Assembly: GCF_000367945.1 (NCBI RefSeq)
Contig: NZ_KB849179.1
Span: 3,391,470-3,455,469 of the forward strand
Reading direction: 5' to 3'
Length of the DNA stretch: 64,000 nt
From: Acinetobacter proteolyticus
GTDB taxonomy: Bacteria; Pseudomonadota; Gammaproteobacteria; Pseudomonadales; Moraxellaceae
Shown here: in pieces, positions 27,715-35,874 of the stretch
How positions within the stretch are numbered: the stretch's first letter is position 1
Layout: every line of letters begins with the position of its first letter
Notes under the pieces: model-generated
What the model was told of the DNA's origin: nothing
Seen by the model: only the letters and a program-made list of their open reading frames with translations
The model's database searches: none
Made by a program: the position numbers and the translations under genes

Positions 27715-28140
27715 ATGAAATCAATGCAAAAGGGTTTTACTCTTATCGAATTGATGATCGTTGTCGCGATTATCGGTATCTTGGCTGCGATTGCGATTCC
27801 TGCATATCAGGATTATGTTATTCGCACACAAGTGGGTGAAGGCGTAAACTTAATGGCTGGAGCGAAAGCAGGTGTTGCTGATTTCTGGGCGGATAAAGGA
27901 CGTTTCCCTGCTTCTAATGCTTCGGCAGGCGTACCAGCTGCGGCATCTATTGTTGGTACATATGTCACTCAGGTTGTAGTCGGAACTGGCGGTGCAATCA
28001 CAGCAACTTATGGTCGTAATGTAAACTCAAAAATTAATAACGGAACTTGTACTGTTACTCCACGTGATGCTGGTGGTAGCGTTGTGTGGAAAGGCGTTTG
28101 TAGTTTTGATGCTAAATGGGCACCTAAAGCATTCCGTTAA
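27715..28140 (+). CDS. pilA: Type IVa major pilin PilA
   Basis: 141-residue prepilin with a 6-residue leader (MKSMQK) before the processed Gly7, then FTLIELMIVVAIIGILAAIAIPAYQDY with Glu at mature position 5. PilD-type processing and N-methylation are expected. The C-terminal disulfide loop is probably Cys112-Cys129. An Ala/Ser/Pro-rich segment (about 65-78, ending PAAAS) could be an O-glycosylation site. The protein ends in Arg, not in the Ser that TfpO enzymes modify. A sigma-54 promoter lies upstream and a strong terminator downstream. Major-pilin status is inferred from this promoter, the isolated high-expression style gene and conserved context. Confidence 0.92.
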   Translation: MKSMQKGFTLIELMIVVAIIGILAAIAIPAYQDYVIRTQVGEGVNLMAGAKAGVADFWADKGRFPASNASAGVPAAASIVGTYVTQVVVGTGGAITATYGRNVNSKINNGTCTVTPRDAGGSVVWKGVCSFDAKWAPKAFR

Positions 28141-28153
28141 TTTATGGGATACT

Positions 28154-28184
28154 AAAAAATCCAGCTATATGCTGGATTTTTTAT
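28154..28184 (+). terminator. Terminator (attenuating) after pilA
   Basis: AAAAAATCCAGC (28154-28165) and GCTGGATTTTTT (28171-28182) form a 12-base stem with a 5-base loop and a T-run. It probably limits read-through from the highly expressed pilin into the glycosyltransferase gene that starts 29 bases later. Confidence 0.9.
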
Positions 28185-28212
28185 GCTAAGGTAATTTTCT
28201 TGGAGAACGTGT

Positions 28213-30186
28213 TTGGAATTCCAACCTAGAGCGATACAAAAAAAACAACTAGGATATTTATTGTTCTTTTTTTCTATTCTGATTACTTGTCTGTATTTTA
28301 TTTATGCCCAAGCAAAAGGATTGACTTGGCAATTTGATGACCTCGCAAATTTAAAAGGCTTAGCAAGTGCCAATACTTATCAAGGGATTATCAATTTTGC
28401 CTTTGGTGGTGGAGCGGGGCCAACAGGCCGTCCAATTTCCTTATTGAGCTTTATTCCAAATTTTAGTGATTGGCCTAATAATCCATGGGGTTTTGTCCAG
28501 ACTTCATTGATCTGGCATGTACTGAATAGTCTTTTGGTCTATTTTATTGCCTATCATCTTTTTAAAATTCAGGAAAAATATCGAAGTAATGCTTGGTGGA
28601 TGGCCTGTTTTGCGACATGTTTTTGGGTTTTTTCGCCGATTCAAGTAAGTGCGATTCTTATGCCCGTGCAAAGAATGACTCTTGTTTCTGCATTTTTTAG
28701 TTTAGTAACTTTGGCATATTTTATTTGGTGGCGGATAAAATATACGGGGACACATCGTATTTCCCAACTTTTTATTATGAGTTCCATTGTATCTTTAGGG
28801 GTTTTGCTTAGTGTATATGCTAAAGAAAATGGGGTGCTAACGGTAATATATATTGCATTATGTGAGTTATTTCTATTTAGAAGCTTAGAAAAACCAGCAT
28901 ATAAAAAAATATGGTTCATTTGGTCCAAGCTAAGTTTGCTGGTTATACCTATATTTTTATTGATCTATGGCATTATAGCTTGGAATGGAATGATCAATAA
29001 TTATAATTATTACAGAGAATTTAGTTTGTTAGAAAGGCTTGCAACAGAGTTAATTATTTTGCTTGATTATATAAAGCAAACTATTTTACCAAGAGCAATA
29101 GACTTTGGGCCTTTTCATGATGGTTATCCAATCTATTCTTGGGAAATGTATCAACCCTGGCTAGCTTTACTTTTCTGGATAGGGGTGATTGTATTTTTAA
29201 GTTATTTATTTATAAAAAATAATATGGCGTGGGTAGCATTTCTAACCTTTTCTGTTTTTTTCTTTTTATCTGCACATTTAATTGAGTCAACATTCATTCC
29301 ATTAGAGTTATACTTTGAACATCGAAATTATCTTGCAATTCTAGGTATTTCATTTTTCTTACCCGTCTTAATTGCTGAAGCTTTATATGTAACAACTACT
29401 CGATTTATGGTCTGGTTTTTGGCAATAATTTATAGTGGCATCCCTATTTATTCAACACAACAAGTCACTTATATCTGGGGACAGCCTTTAATTGCAGCTG
29501 AGCTATGGGCTATGAGAAATCCTGAATCTACAAGAGCAATTCAAACTTTATCTTGGCAATACGATTTATATGGTTTTAAGGAGGCTTCGACTAAAATTTT
29601 AACTGATTTCTATCAAAAGCATCCTGAGCATATTAGTGTTGGGATTGGAATCATGACAAAAATGTGTTCCACAAAAGTTAATCTTTTTGAAAACAAACAA
29701 CAATTCTTAAAGTTGATTGAAAATGCTCCAAAAGTAAAAGCTACGTTAGAGTTCACTACGGGGTTAGCTCAGCTTGGTAGTTTAATCAGAGAAGGGCACT
29801 GTGTAGGTGTATCTATACAAGATTATCAGTCTTTTCTTGAAGGACTTTTGAAATTAGCAAGAGTTGAAAGAAATCCCAAAGTTAGACATCATATACACTA
29901 TGAAATTGCTTTAAATTTCAAGTCATTAGGTGTTATTGACTCATATGTCGAATTTGCAAAAAAGGCATTTTATGATTATCCAAGTCTATCTATCGCACAA
30001 CTTGTCGCTGTAAATTTATTTCAAATACATGACAATGATGAGGCAATAAAATGGATTAATGAATCCCTAACTTATGCGCCAAATAATGCAGCAAAAGAGT
30101 CTTGGATGATTAGTCTAAATAGTTTGAAAAAATCAATTGAGGATATGAATACATCTTCAAAAATTTTTGGTAAAAGTTATGAATAA
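28213..30186 (+). CDS. GT-C (TMTC-like) membrane glycosyltransferase with TPR-like tail; candidate pilin glycosyltransferase
   Basis: 657 residues, TTG start at 28213 with GGAG 7 bases upstream. A first membrane helix (about 13-34) is followed by a periplasmic loop with the acidic pair Asp42-Asp43 (FDDLANL) and GRPISLLSF (72-80), the pattern of TMTC/DUF1736-like GT-C enzymes that use polyprenyl-phosphate sugars. About ten more hydrophobic segments reach about residue 430. The rest (about 430-650) is soluble and helical with TPR-like repeats. It sits directly behind pilA, the slot that tfpO or tfpW occupies beside other pilins, and is followed by a polyprenyl-P GT2. A role in modifying pilin is inference from position; the fold assignment is from motifs. 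Confidence 0.6.
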   Translation: MEFQPRAIQKKQLGYLLFFFSILITCLYFIYAQAKGLTWQFDDLANLKGLASANTYQGIINFAFGGGAGPTGRPISLLSFIPNFSDWPNNPWGFVQTSLIWHVLNSLLVYFIAYHLFKIQEKYRSNAWWMACFATCFWVFSPIQVSAILMPVQRMTLVSAFFSLVTLAYFIWWRIKYTGTHRISQLFIMSSIVSLGVLLSVYAKENGVLTVIYIALCELFLFRSLEKPAYKKIWFIWSKLSLLVIPIFLLIYGIIAWNGMINNYNYYREFSLLERLATELIILLDYIKQTILPRAIDFGPFHDGYPIYSWEMYQPWLALLFWIGVIVFLSYLFIKNNMAWVAFLTFSVFFFLSAHLIESTFIPLELYFEHRNYLAILGISFFLPVLIAEALYVTTTRFMVWFLAIIYSGIPIYSTQQVTYIWGQPLIAAELWAMRNPESTRAIQTLSWQYDLYGFKEASTKILTDFYQKHPEHISVGIGIMTKMCSTKVNLFENKQQFLKLIENAPKVKATLEFTTGLAQLGSLIREGHCVGVSIQDYQSFLEGLLKLARVERNPKVRHHIHYEIALNFKSLGVIDSYVEFAKKAFYDYPSLSIAQLVAVNLFQIHDNDEAIKWINESLTYAPNNAAKESWMISLNSLKKSIEDMNTSSKIFGKSYE

Positions 30187-31030
30187 AATTACAGTCGTTT
30201 TACCTGCTAAAAATGAGTCTGGGGCTATTGGGCAAACAGTTGATAAAATAAAACAACTTAATATTGTTCATGAAATTATTGTTGTTAATGATGGTTCAAC
30301 AGATGACACAGCAGAGATTGCAGCTGGGGCCGGAGCCAAAGTAGTTTCGCATCCATACTCTAAAGGGAATGGTGCAGCAATTAAAACTGGGGCAAGAACA
30401 GCAACAGGTGATGTGCTTGTCTTTATGGATGCTGATGGGCAACACAATCCTGATGATATCTTTTTGTTATTGGGTAAAATCGAACAGGGTTATGATCTTG
30501 TTGTTGGTGCCAGACAGAGGGGATCTCAAGCTAGTATTGGACGGGGCGTGGCAAATGCTTTGTATAATAATCTTGCTACATATATGACTGAGCATGAAGT
30601 GGAGGACTTAACTTCAGGCTTTAGAGCTGTGCAGGCAAATAAATTTAGAGAATTTCTGTATTTATTGCCTAATGGGTTTTCCTACCCAACAACCAGTACC
30701 ATGGCATTCTTTAGAGCTGGCTACTCGGTGACTTATGTACCTATTCATGCAGCTAAGCGAATTGGTAAAAGTCATATTAACCCAATTAAAGATGGGGTTC
30801 GTTTTTTTCTGATTATTTTTAAAATTGCGACTTTGTTCTCACCCTTAAAAATGTTTTTACCCATTGCTGTTGTATTATTTTTCATGGCTACAAGCTGGTA
30901 TGGTTATACACTTTATGAGTATCATCGCTTTACCAATATGAGTGCACTGTTATATACAGGAAGTGTCATGATTTTTTTAATGGGTCTAATTTCAGAGCAA
31001 ATTACTGCGCTCATGTATAAAGAAAAGTAG
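30179..31030 (+). CDS. GT2 glycosyltransferase, polyprenyl-phosphate sugar synthase type
   Basis: 283 residues from ATG at 30179, overlapping the previous gene by 8 bases. GT-A motifs are VVLPAKNESGAIGQTVDKI, IIVVNDGSTDDT, and the DXD-type FMDADGQHNPDDI. Two C-terminal hydrophobic segments (about 222-245 and 255-278) give the layout of DPM1/ArnC/GtrB-like enzymes, which load a sugar from a nucleotide onto polyprenyl phosphate. That product is the donor class used by GT-C enzymes such as the gene before it, so the two likely work as a pair. The sugar is unknown. Confidence 0.8.
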   Translation: MNKITVVLPAKNESGAIGQTVDKIKQLNIVHEIIVVNDGSTDDTAEIAAGAGAKVVSHPYSKGNGAAIKTGARTATGDVLVFMDADGQHNPDDIFLLLGKIEQGYDLVVGARQRGSQASIGRGVANALYNNLATYMTEHEVEDLTSGFRAVQANKFREFLYLLPNGFSYPTTSTMAFFRAGYSVTYVPIHAAKRIGKSHINPIKDGVRFFLIIFKIATLFSPLKMFLPIAVVLFFMATSWYGYTLYEYHRFTNMSALLYTGSVMIFLMGLISEQITALMYKEK

Positions 31031-31037
31031 GTTAATT

Positions 31038-32753
31038 GTGTTAAAAAGCTTGAAGCAACTTTGGCAGATTTTATCTCCGCTTGATAAACGTAAAGTAGTT
31101 TATGTTTTAATTTTAGTCATAGGTATGGCTTTTATTGAATCTGCTGGTGTTCTTTCAATTATGCCATTTTTAGCTGTTTTATCTAATCCAGATATTGTAG
31201 ATTCAAATTACTATTTGAAAATGTTTTATGGATTCTCAAATTCTGTAAATAAACAGGATTTTATTATTTATCTTGGGTGTTTATCATTAATTATTGTTGT
31301 TTCCTCAACTTTTTTTAAAATTGTTACTCAATATGCAGTGAATCGTTTCTCAAGTTTGCAGCGACATTATTTTTCTACTCGATTACTTAAAATATATTTA
31401 CAACAAAATTATGAGTTTTTTATTCAGAGAAACAGTGCAACGCTTATAAAAAATATTTTATCTGAAGTAGATCAACTAATTTGGACTATGATTTTACCTG
31501 CTTTAACGCTGATGTCATATGGTATGGTTTTATTTGCAATGATTGGGATTCTATTGTTATATGATCCAGTTATGGCTGTTTCAACTGCAATTGTACTCAT
31601 ACTGTTTTATTCAGTTATTTATACTTTAGTGAAAAATAAACTTACACAAATTGGTGGTGAATTTACGCAGGCAAATACAGAACGATACCAAGCATGTCAA
31701 GAGGCATTGGCAGGCATAAAGGATGTAATTATTAATAATGCAAAAAAAGGATATATTGAAAAATTCGAGCAGTCATCCCGTATTTTTGCCAGGCATATAG
31801 CAACACGTGATACTTTAGGGCAAATCCCACTCAATATTATTGAAACCGTAGGGTATGGATGTTTAATTAGTTTAGCTATGATACTTGTTATATCTGGTAA
31901 AGAAGTTTCTCATATTTTACCAATATTAGGTTTATATGGTTTTGCTGCTTATCGTATGTTGCCAGCAGCACAAAATATGTATAGATCTATTTCCCAAATT
32001 AGATTTTCAGAGCAAATTTTATCTATATTAATGCCAGAGTTTCTTTTAGAAAAAAAATATTTAGAAAATAGTCCAGCGGCGTTAGATCAGAACCTGGAGT
32101 TCAAACAATCAATTATTTTAGAAAATATTTGTTTTTCATATCCAAATAGGCCTGAGCATATAATAATTAATAATTTTAGTCTGAAAGTTAAAAAAAATAC
32201 TAGTTTGGGTATTATAGGAAGAAGCGGGAGTGGAAAAAGTACATTAATGGATATCATGTTAGGAATCCTTCAACCTCAACATGGAACGATATCAGTTGAT
32301 GGAGTTAAGTTAACAAATGAAAATATTCAAATATGGCATAAAATTGTTGGGTATGTACCTCAAAGTATTTATCTAGCAGATAAGAGTATTGCTGAGAATA
32401 TCGCATTCGGTATAGAAAAAGATAAAATTAATTGGGATCAAGTTGAATCGTCTGCAAAACAAGCACAGTTACATGAATTTATAATTAAGCACTTAGTAGA
32501 TGGTTATAATACTATGATTGGTGAGAGAGGAATAATGTTATCTGGTGGGCAAAAACAACGTTTAGGCATAGCTCGAGCTTTATATAAAAAACCGAAGATA
32601 TTATTTATGGACGAAGCCACAAGTGCTTTAGATGTGGAAACTGAAAAAGCAGTTAATGAAGCAATTCAATCTCTAAGTGGGAAAAAAACGATAGTTATTA
32701 TCGCACATAGAGAAACTGCCGTAGCGAAATGTGATCAGATTATTAATTTATAG
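31038..32753 (+). CDS. ABC exporter, PglK/MsbA-like lipid-linked glycan flippase
   Basis: 571-residue half-transporter with an N-terminal six-helix membrane domain (about 20-320) and a C-terminal ATPase. Walker A is GRSGSGKST (about 394-402), the signature is LSGGQKQRLGIARAL, Walker B is ILFMDEATSALD and the H-loop is IIAHR. Layout and context resemble PglK/WlaB flippases that move undecaprenyl-PP-linked oligosaccharides to the periplasm. GTG start. It follows the GT2 by 7 bases. Substrate is inferred only from neighbours; other lipid or peptide cargo is possible. Confidence 0.75.
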   Translation: MLKSLKQLWQILSPLDKRKVVYVLILVIGMAFIESAGVLSIMPFLAVLSNPDIVDSNYYLKMFYGFSNSVNKQDFIIYLGCLSLIIVVSSTFFKIVTQYAVNRFSSLQRHYFSTRLLKIYLQQNYEFFIQRNSATLIKNILSEVDQLIWTMILPALTLMSYGMVLFAMIGILLLYDPVMAVSTAIVLILFYSVIYTLVKNKLTQIGGEFTQANTERYQACQEALAGIKDVIINNAKKGYIEKFEQSSRIFARHIATRDTLGQIPLNIIETVGYGCLISLAMILVISGKEVSHILPILGLYGFAAYRMLPAAQNMYRSISQIRFSEQILSILMPEFLLEKKYLENSPAALDQNLEFKQSIILENICFSYPNRPEHIIINNFSLKVKKNTSLGIIGRSGSGKSTLMDIMLGILQPQHGTISVDGVKLTNENIQIWHKIVGYVPQSIYLADKSIAENIAFGIEKDKINWDQVESSAKQAQLHEFIIKHLVDGYNTMIGERGIMLSGGQKQRLGIARALYKKPKILFMDEATSALDVETEKAVNEAIQSLSGKKTIVIIAHRETAVAKCDQIINL

Positions 32754-32778
32754 GTTGAATTTTGAGAGGGGATATCAA

Positions 32779-33531
32779 ATGTTAAATATTGTAATACCTA
32801 TGGCTGGTGCGGGCAGTAGATTTAAGGTAGAGGGTTATGAAAATCCTAAGCCTTTAATAAGTATTCATAATATTCCAATGATTAAATTGGTTGTTAAGAA
32901 TATAAAGCCAAGTCAGCCACATCGATTTATTTTTATTTGCCAGGAAAAACATATTCTGCAGTATGATTTAAAAGAAAAATTAAATCAATGGTCGAAAAAC
33001 TCTATTGTTATTGGGGTTGATGGAGTGACTGATGGTGCTGCTTGTACAGTTTTATATGCAAAAGACTATATTAATAATGATGATGCATTAATGATCGCAA
33101 ATAGTGATCAATATGTTGATATTTCTATTAATGATTATCTTTCAAAAATTAATGTAGAAAAATTAGATGGTCTTATTATGACAATGAATGCTAATGATCC
33201 AAAGTGGTCATTCGTTTCATTAAATCATGAGGGTCTTGTAGATAAAGTTGTCGAAAAACAGGTTATTTCTAATGAAGCAACTGTTGGGATTTATAATTTT
33301 TCTCATGGAAGAGATTTTGTTGAAGCAGCAGAAATTATGATTAAAAATCAAGAAAAAACTAATAATGAGTATTATGTTGCGCCTGTTTATAATAAGTTAA
33401 TATCAAAAAATAAAAAAATAGGTATATATAATATTGGTTCTGAAGCAGAAGGAATGTATGGATTGGGTACTCCTACAGATTTGGAAGTCTTTTTAAAACT
33501 TCCGCTTTCAAAGAGTGTGGTAGAAGAATGA
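32779..33531 (+). CDS. Sugar/polyol-phosphate nucleotidyltransferase (active type)
   Basis: 250 residues from ATG at 32779, preceded by GAGAGGGG. The N-terminus MLNIVIPMAGAGSRF has the G-x-G-x-R nucleotide loop, followed by Lys in YENPKPL, and the metal-binding region ANSDQYVD. This is the pattern of capsule-type nucleotidyltransferases that make NDP-sugars or CDP-polyols. It overlaps the next gene by 4 bases (ATGA). The gene at 34785 is a clear relative in which these catalytic positions are changed. Nucleotide and substrate cannot be told from sequence. Confidence 0.75.
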   Translation: MLNIVIPMAGAGSRFKVEGYENPKPLISIHNIPMIKLVVKNIKPSQPHRFIFICQEKHILQYDLKEKLNQWSKNSIVIGVDGVTDGAACTVLYAKDYINNDDALMIANSDQYVDISINDYLSKINVEKLDGLIMTMNANDPKWSFVSLNHEGLVDKVVEKQVISNEATVGIYNFSHGRDFVEAAEIMIKNQEKTNNEYYVAPVYNKLISKNKKIGIYNIGSEAEGMYGLGTPTDLEVFLKLPLSKSVVEE

Positions 33532-34169
33532 TGGAAATTTTAAGTCATCGTGGATACTGGCAAGCAGAACATGAAAAAAATACGTTAGTTGCATTTCAAA
33601 GATCATTTGATCTGGATTTTGGTACTGAAACAGATATTCGTGATCAAATGGGTAGGCTTGTGATTTCACATGATATTCCTATAAGTCAATCCATGTATCT
33701 TAGTGATTTTCTGAATCTTCTAGGAAGTAAGTCGCTATATTTAGCTCTAAATATAAAAGCTGATGGTTTAGCTAAACCATTACTTCAAACTATGAATGAA
33801 TATCCTAGTTTGAATTGGTTTGTTTTTGATATGTCTATACCTGATATGAAAGTATATTTAGATCTGAACATTCCTGTTTTTACTCGGATTAGTGAAGTTG
33901 AGCGGCACCCGATTTGGTTAGAGCAATCTAGTGGTATTTGGTTAGATGCTTTTTATACTGATTGGTATAGTGTAGAGCTAATAGAGTCGTTCTTAAGCCA
34001 AGGAAAAAAGGTATGTATTGTTTCTTCTGAATTACATGGACGTAGTCAAAAGGATTTGTGGGAAAAGATTTATTCTTTAAAAAAATCACCTAATTTAATT
34101 TTATGTACAGATTACCCCGAATTAGCTCGAAATTTTTTTTTCGGAGATACACATAATGAAAAAAATTAA
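33528..34169 (+). CDS. Glycerophosphodiester phosphodiesterase-like protein
   Basis: 213 residues of PI-PLC-like TIM-barrel type. The GDPD signature residues are visible: SHRGYW near the N-terminus (His-Arg), TETDIRD (Glu-x-Asp metal ligands), VISHD (second His) and LNIKADG (Lys). No signal peptide, so it should act in the cytoplasm. It is shorter than housekeeping GlpQ/UgpQ proteins. In this cassette it probably makes or trims a glycerophospho- or related phosphodiester intermediate for a surface glycan; this is inference from neighbours. Confidence 0.7.
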   Translation: MMEILSHRGYWQAEHEKNTLVAFQRSFDLDFGTETDIRDQMGRLVISHDIPISQSMYLSDFLNLLGSKSLYLALNIKADGLAKPLLQTMNEYPSLNWFVFDMSIPDMKVYLDLNIPVFTRISEVERHPIWLEQSSGIWLDAFYTDWYSVELIESFLSQGKKVCIVSSELHGRSQKDLWEKIYSLKKSPNLILCTDYPELARNFFFGDTHNEKN

Positions 34170-34788
34170 AGCCATTATTTTTGATATGGATGGAGTTTTA
34201 ATTGAGGCAAAGGAGTGGCACTACGAAGCTTTAAACAAAGCACTTCAGCTATTTGGTTTCGCTATTAGTCGGTATGATCATTTAACAACTTATGATGGGC
34301 TTCCAACAAAAAAAAAATTAGAAATGTTATCTTTAGAATCAGACTTACCTAAAGAGTTACATTTATTCATTAATGAAATGAAGCAACTATATACTATGGA
34401 AATGGTCTATACTCAATGTAAACCAAAATTTATCCATGAATATGCTCTCTCATCATTAAAGACTAGTGGTTATCGACTTGCTGTAGCTTCTAATTCTGTA
34501 CGAGATACAGTAGAGGTAATGATGGAAAAAGCTTGTTTAGCACAATATTTGTCTGTCATAGTTTCTGCTTCTGATGTAATTAAACCAAAACCAGATGCTG
34601 AAATTTACTTGAAAACCATGTCGAAATTGCAACTACATCCTCATGAATGTCTAATCATTGAGGATAATGAAAATGGTATTAAAGCGGCAAGATTATCAGG
34701 TGCGCATGTATTAGAAGTAAGAGATGTTTATGATGTTAATCTGACTAAAATTGAGAATTATCTTGCAGTAATTGAAGAGCGATTATGA
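34156..34788 (+). CDS. HAD-family phosphatase/phosphomutase (beta-PGM-like)
   Basis: 210 residues. HAD motif I is IIFDMDGVLIE, with nucleophile and acid/base Asp residues; motif II VASNS; the Lys of motif III in IKPKPDAEIY; motif IV IIEDNENGIKAA. A helical cap after motif I places it with beta-phosphoglucomutase-like phosphatases. It overlaps the preceding gene by 14 bases and the next by 4, so it is tightly coupled to the two nucleotidyltransferase genes. The substrate is probably a phosphorylated sugar or polyol used in the same pathway. Confidence 0.8.
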   Translation: MKKIKAIIFDMDGVLIEAKEWHYEALNKALQLFGFAISRYDHLTTYDGLPTKKKLEMLSLESDLPKELHLFINEMKQLYTMEMVYTQCKPKFIHEYALSSLKTSGYRLAVASNSVRDTVEVMMEKACLAQYLSVIVSASDVIKPKPDAEIYLKTMSKLQLHPHECLIIEDNENGIKAARLSGAHVLEVRDVYDVNLTKIENYLAVIEERL

Positions 34789-35519
34789 ATATTTTATTGT
34801 TAGCAGCTGGACAAAATATAGTAGATGAGCAGAATGAGGCCTATCCTTTACCCTTGGTTGAATTTGATGGTACACCATTAATTCAACATTTAATTAATGC
34901 TTGTCAATTAACTATGGGTAAGGATATTCAGCTTATTATTGCATTAAGAAGTAGTGATGTGCGTTATTATTACTTGGATAATATTATTCATTTATTAGCT
35001 CCAGATGCAAAGATACTGCAGGTTGGTAATAATACTAAAGGTGCAGCATGCACAGCATTACTTGCTGTGCCTTATATTGATAATACTGATGAGTTATTGA
35101 TTTTAAATATCAATGAATTATTGGACATTGATTTATCATTACCTATAAAGAGTTTTAAGGAAAGATCATTAGATGCTGGAGTTGTAAGCTTCAACTCGAT
35201 TCATCCAAGATACTCCTATGTCAGTTTGAAAGATAATTTGGTAGTAGAAGCTGCTGAAAAACGGCCAATTAGTCAATATGCAACAGTTGGTTATTATTGG
35301 TTTAAGAACGGGAAAGACTTTGTTGATGCTACAAAAAAGATGATTCGGAAAGATGCCTCATTGAATGGATTGTTTTATATTTGCCCAGTTTTAAATGAGT
35401 TAGTTCTAGCCCATAAAGAAATAGGAATATATCAAATAGATAAAAATTTATACCATCCAATTAAGAGTGAGAAACAATTAGAGCAATTAGAAGCATTTAT
35501 TGAGAGGAAGAATAGTTAA
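34785..35519 (+). CDS. Nucleotidyltransferase-fold paralogue, probably catalytically inactive
   Basis: 244 residues, clearly related to the nucleotidyltransferase at 32779: both share a GAACTxL segment, an x-DP/HPxxSxVSL segment, an EAT/QYATVGxYxF segment and a FVxA-x3-MI helix. Here the N-terminal G-x-G-x-R loop is replaced by AAGQNIVDEQ and the NSDQ metal site by NINE. Both changes remove residues needed for catalysis in the family. It may be a regulatory or scaffolding partner of the active copy. Overlaps the HAD gene by 4 bases. Confidence 0.7.
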   Translation: MNILLLAAGQNIVDEQNEAYPLPLVEFDGTPLIQHLINACQLTMGKDIQLIIALRSSDVRYYYLDNIIHLLAPDAKILQVGNNTKGAACTALLAVPYIDNTDELLILNINELLDIDLSLPIKSFKERSLDAGVVSFNSIHPRYSYVSLKDNLVVEAAEKRPISQYATVGYYWFKNGKDFVDATKKMIRKDASLNGLFYICPVLNELVLAHKEIGIYQIDKNLYHPIKSEKQLEQLEAFIERKNS

Positions 35520-35547
35520 TATTATTTCAACTTAAGGAGGTTTTGTA

Positions 35548-35874
35548 ATGGATAGTTTTAAATATGAAAATATGGTAAAGGGTTGGTTTGTTGGGGGATT
35601 TTCTCCAAGTGCATTAAAAACAGACATCTGTGAAGTCGCTGTGAAGAAATATAAGGCTGGCGAATTTGAAGAGGCTCATTATCATAAAGTTGCTACTGAA
35701 GTTACAATGATTTTAAGTGGTAAAGTAAGAATGGTTAATAGGGAGTGGTGTGAAGGGGATATTATAGTTCTTGAGCCTGGAGAGATCACAGCATTTGAAG
35801 CTTTAACTGATACTGTTAATGTTGTAGTTAAAATACCTGGTGCTTTAAATGATAAGTTTATGGTGAATGAGTAA
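35548..35874 (+). CDS. Small cupin protein
   Basis: 108 residues with AAGGAGG 8-10 bases upstream of the ATG. The cupin metal motif 1 reads HYHKVATEV, with the downstream turn GKVRMV and motif 2 around GDIIVLEPGEITAFEAL; the motif 2 His is not obvious. Single-domain cupins of this sort occur in sugar-modification clusters as isomerases or sensors. It abuts the WavE-like gene. The reaction is unknown. Confidence 0.7.
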   Translation: MDSFKYENMVKGWFVGGFSPSALKTDICEVAVKKYKAGEFEEAHYHKVATEVTMILSGKVRMVNREWCEGDIIVLEPGEITAFEALTDTVNVVVKIPGALNDKFMVNE

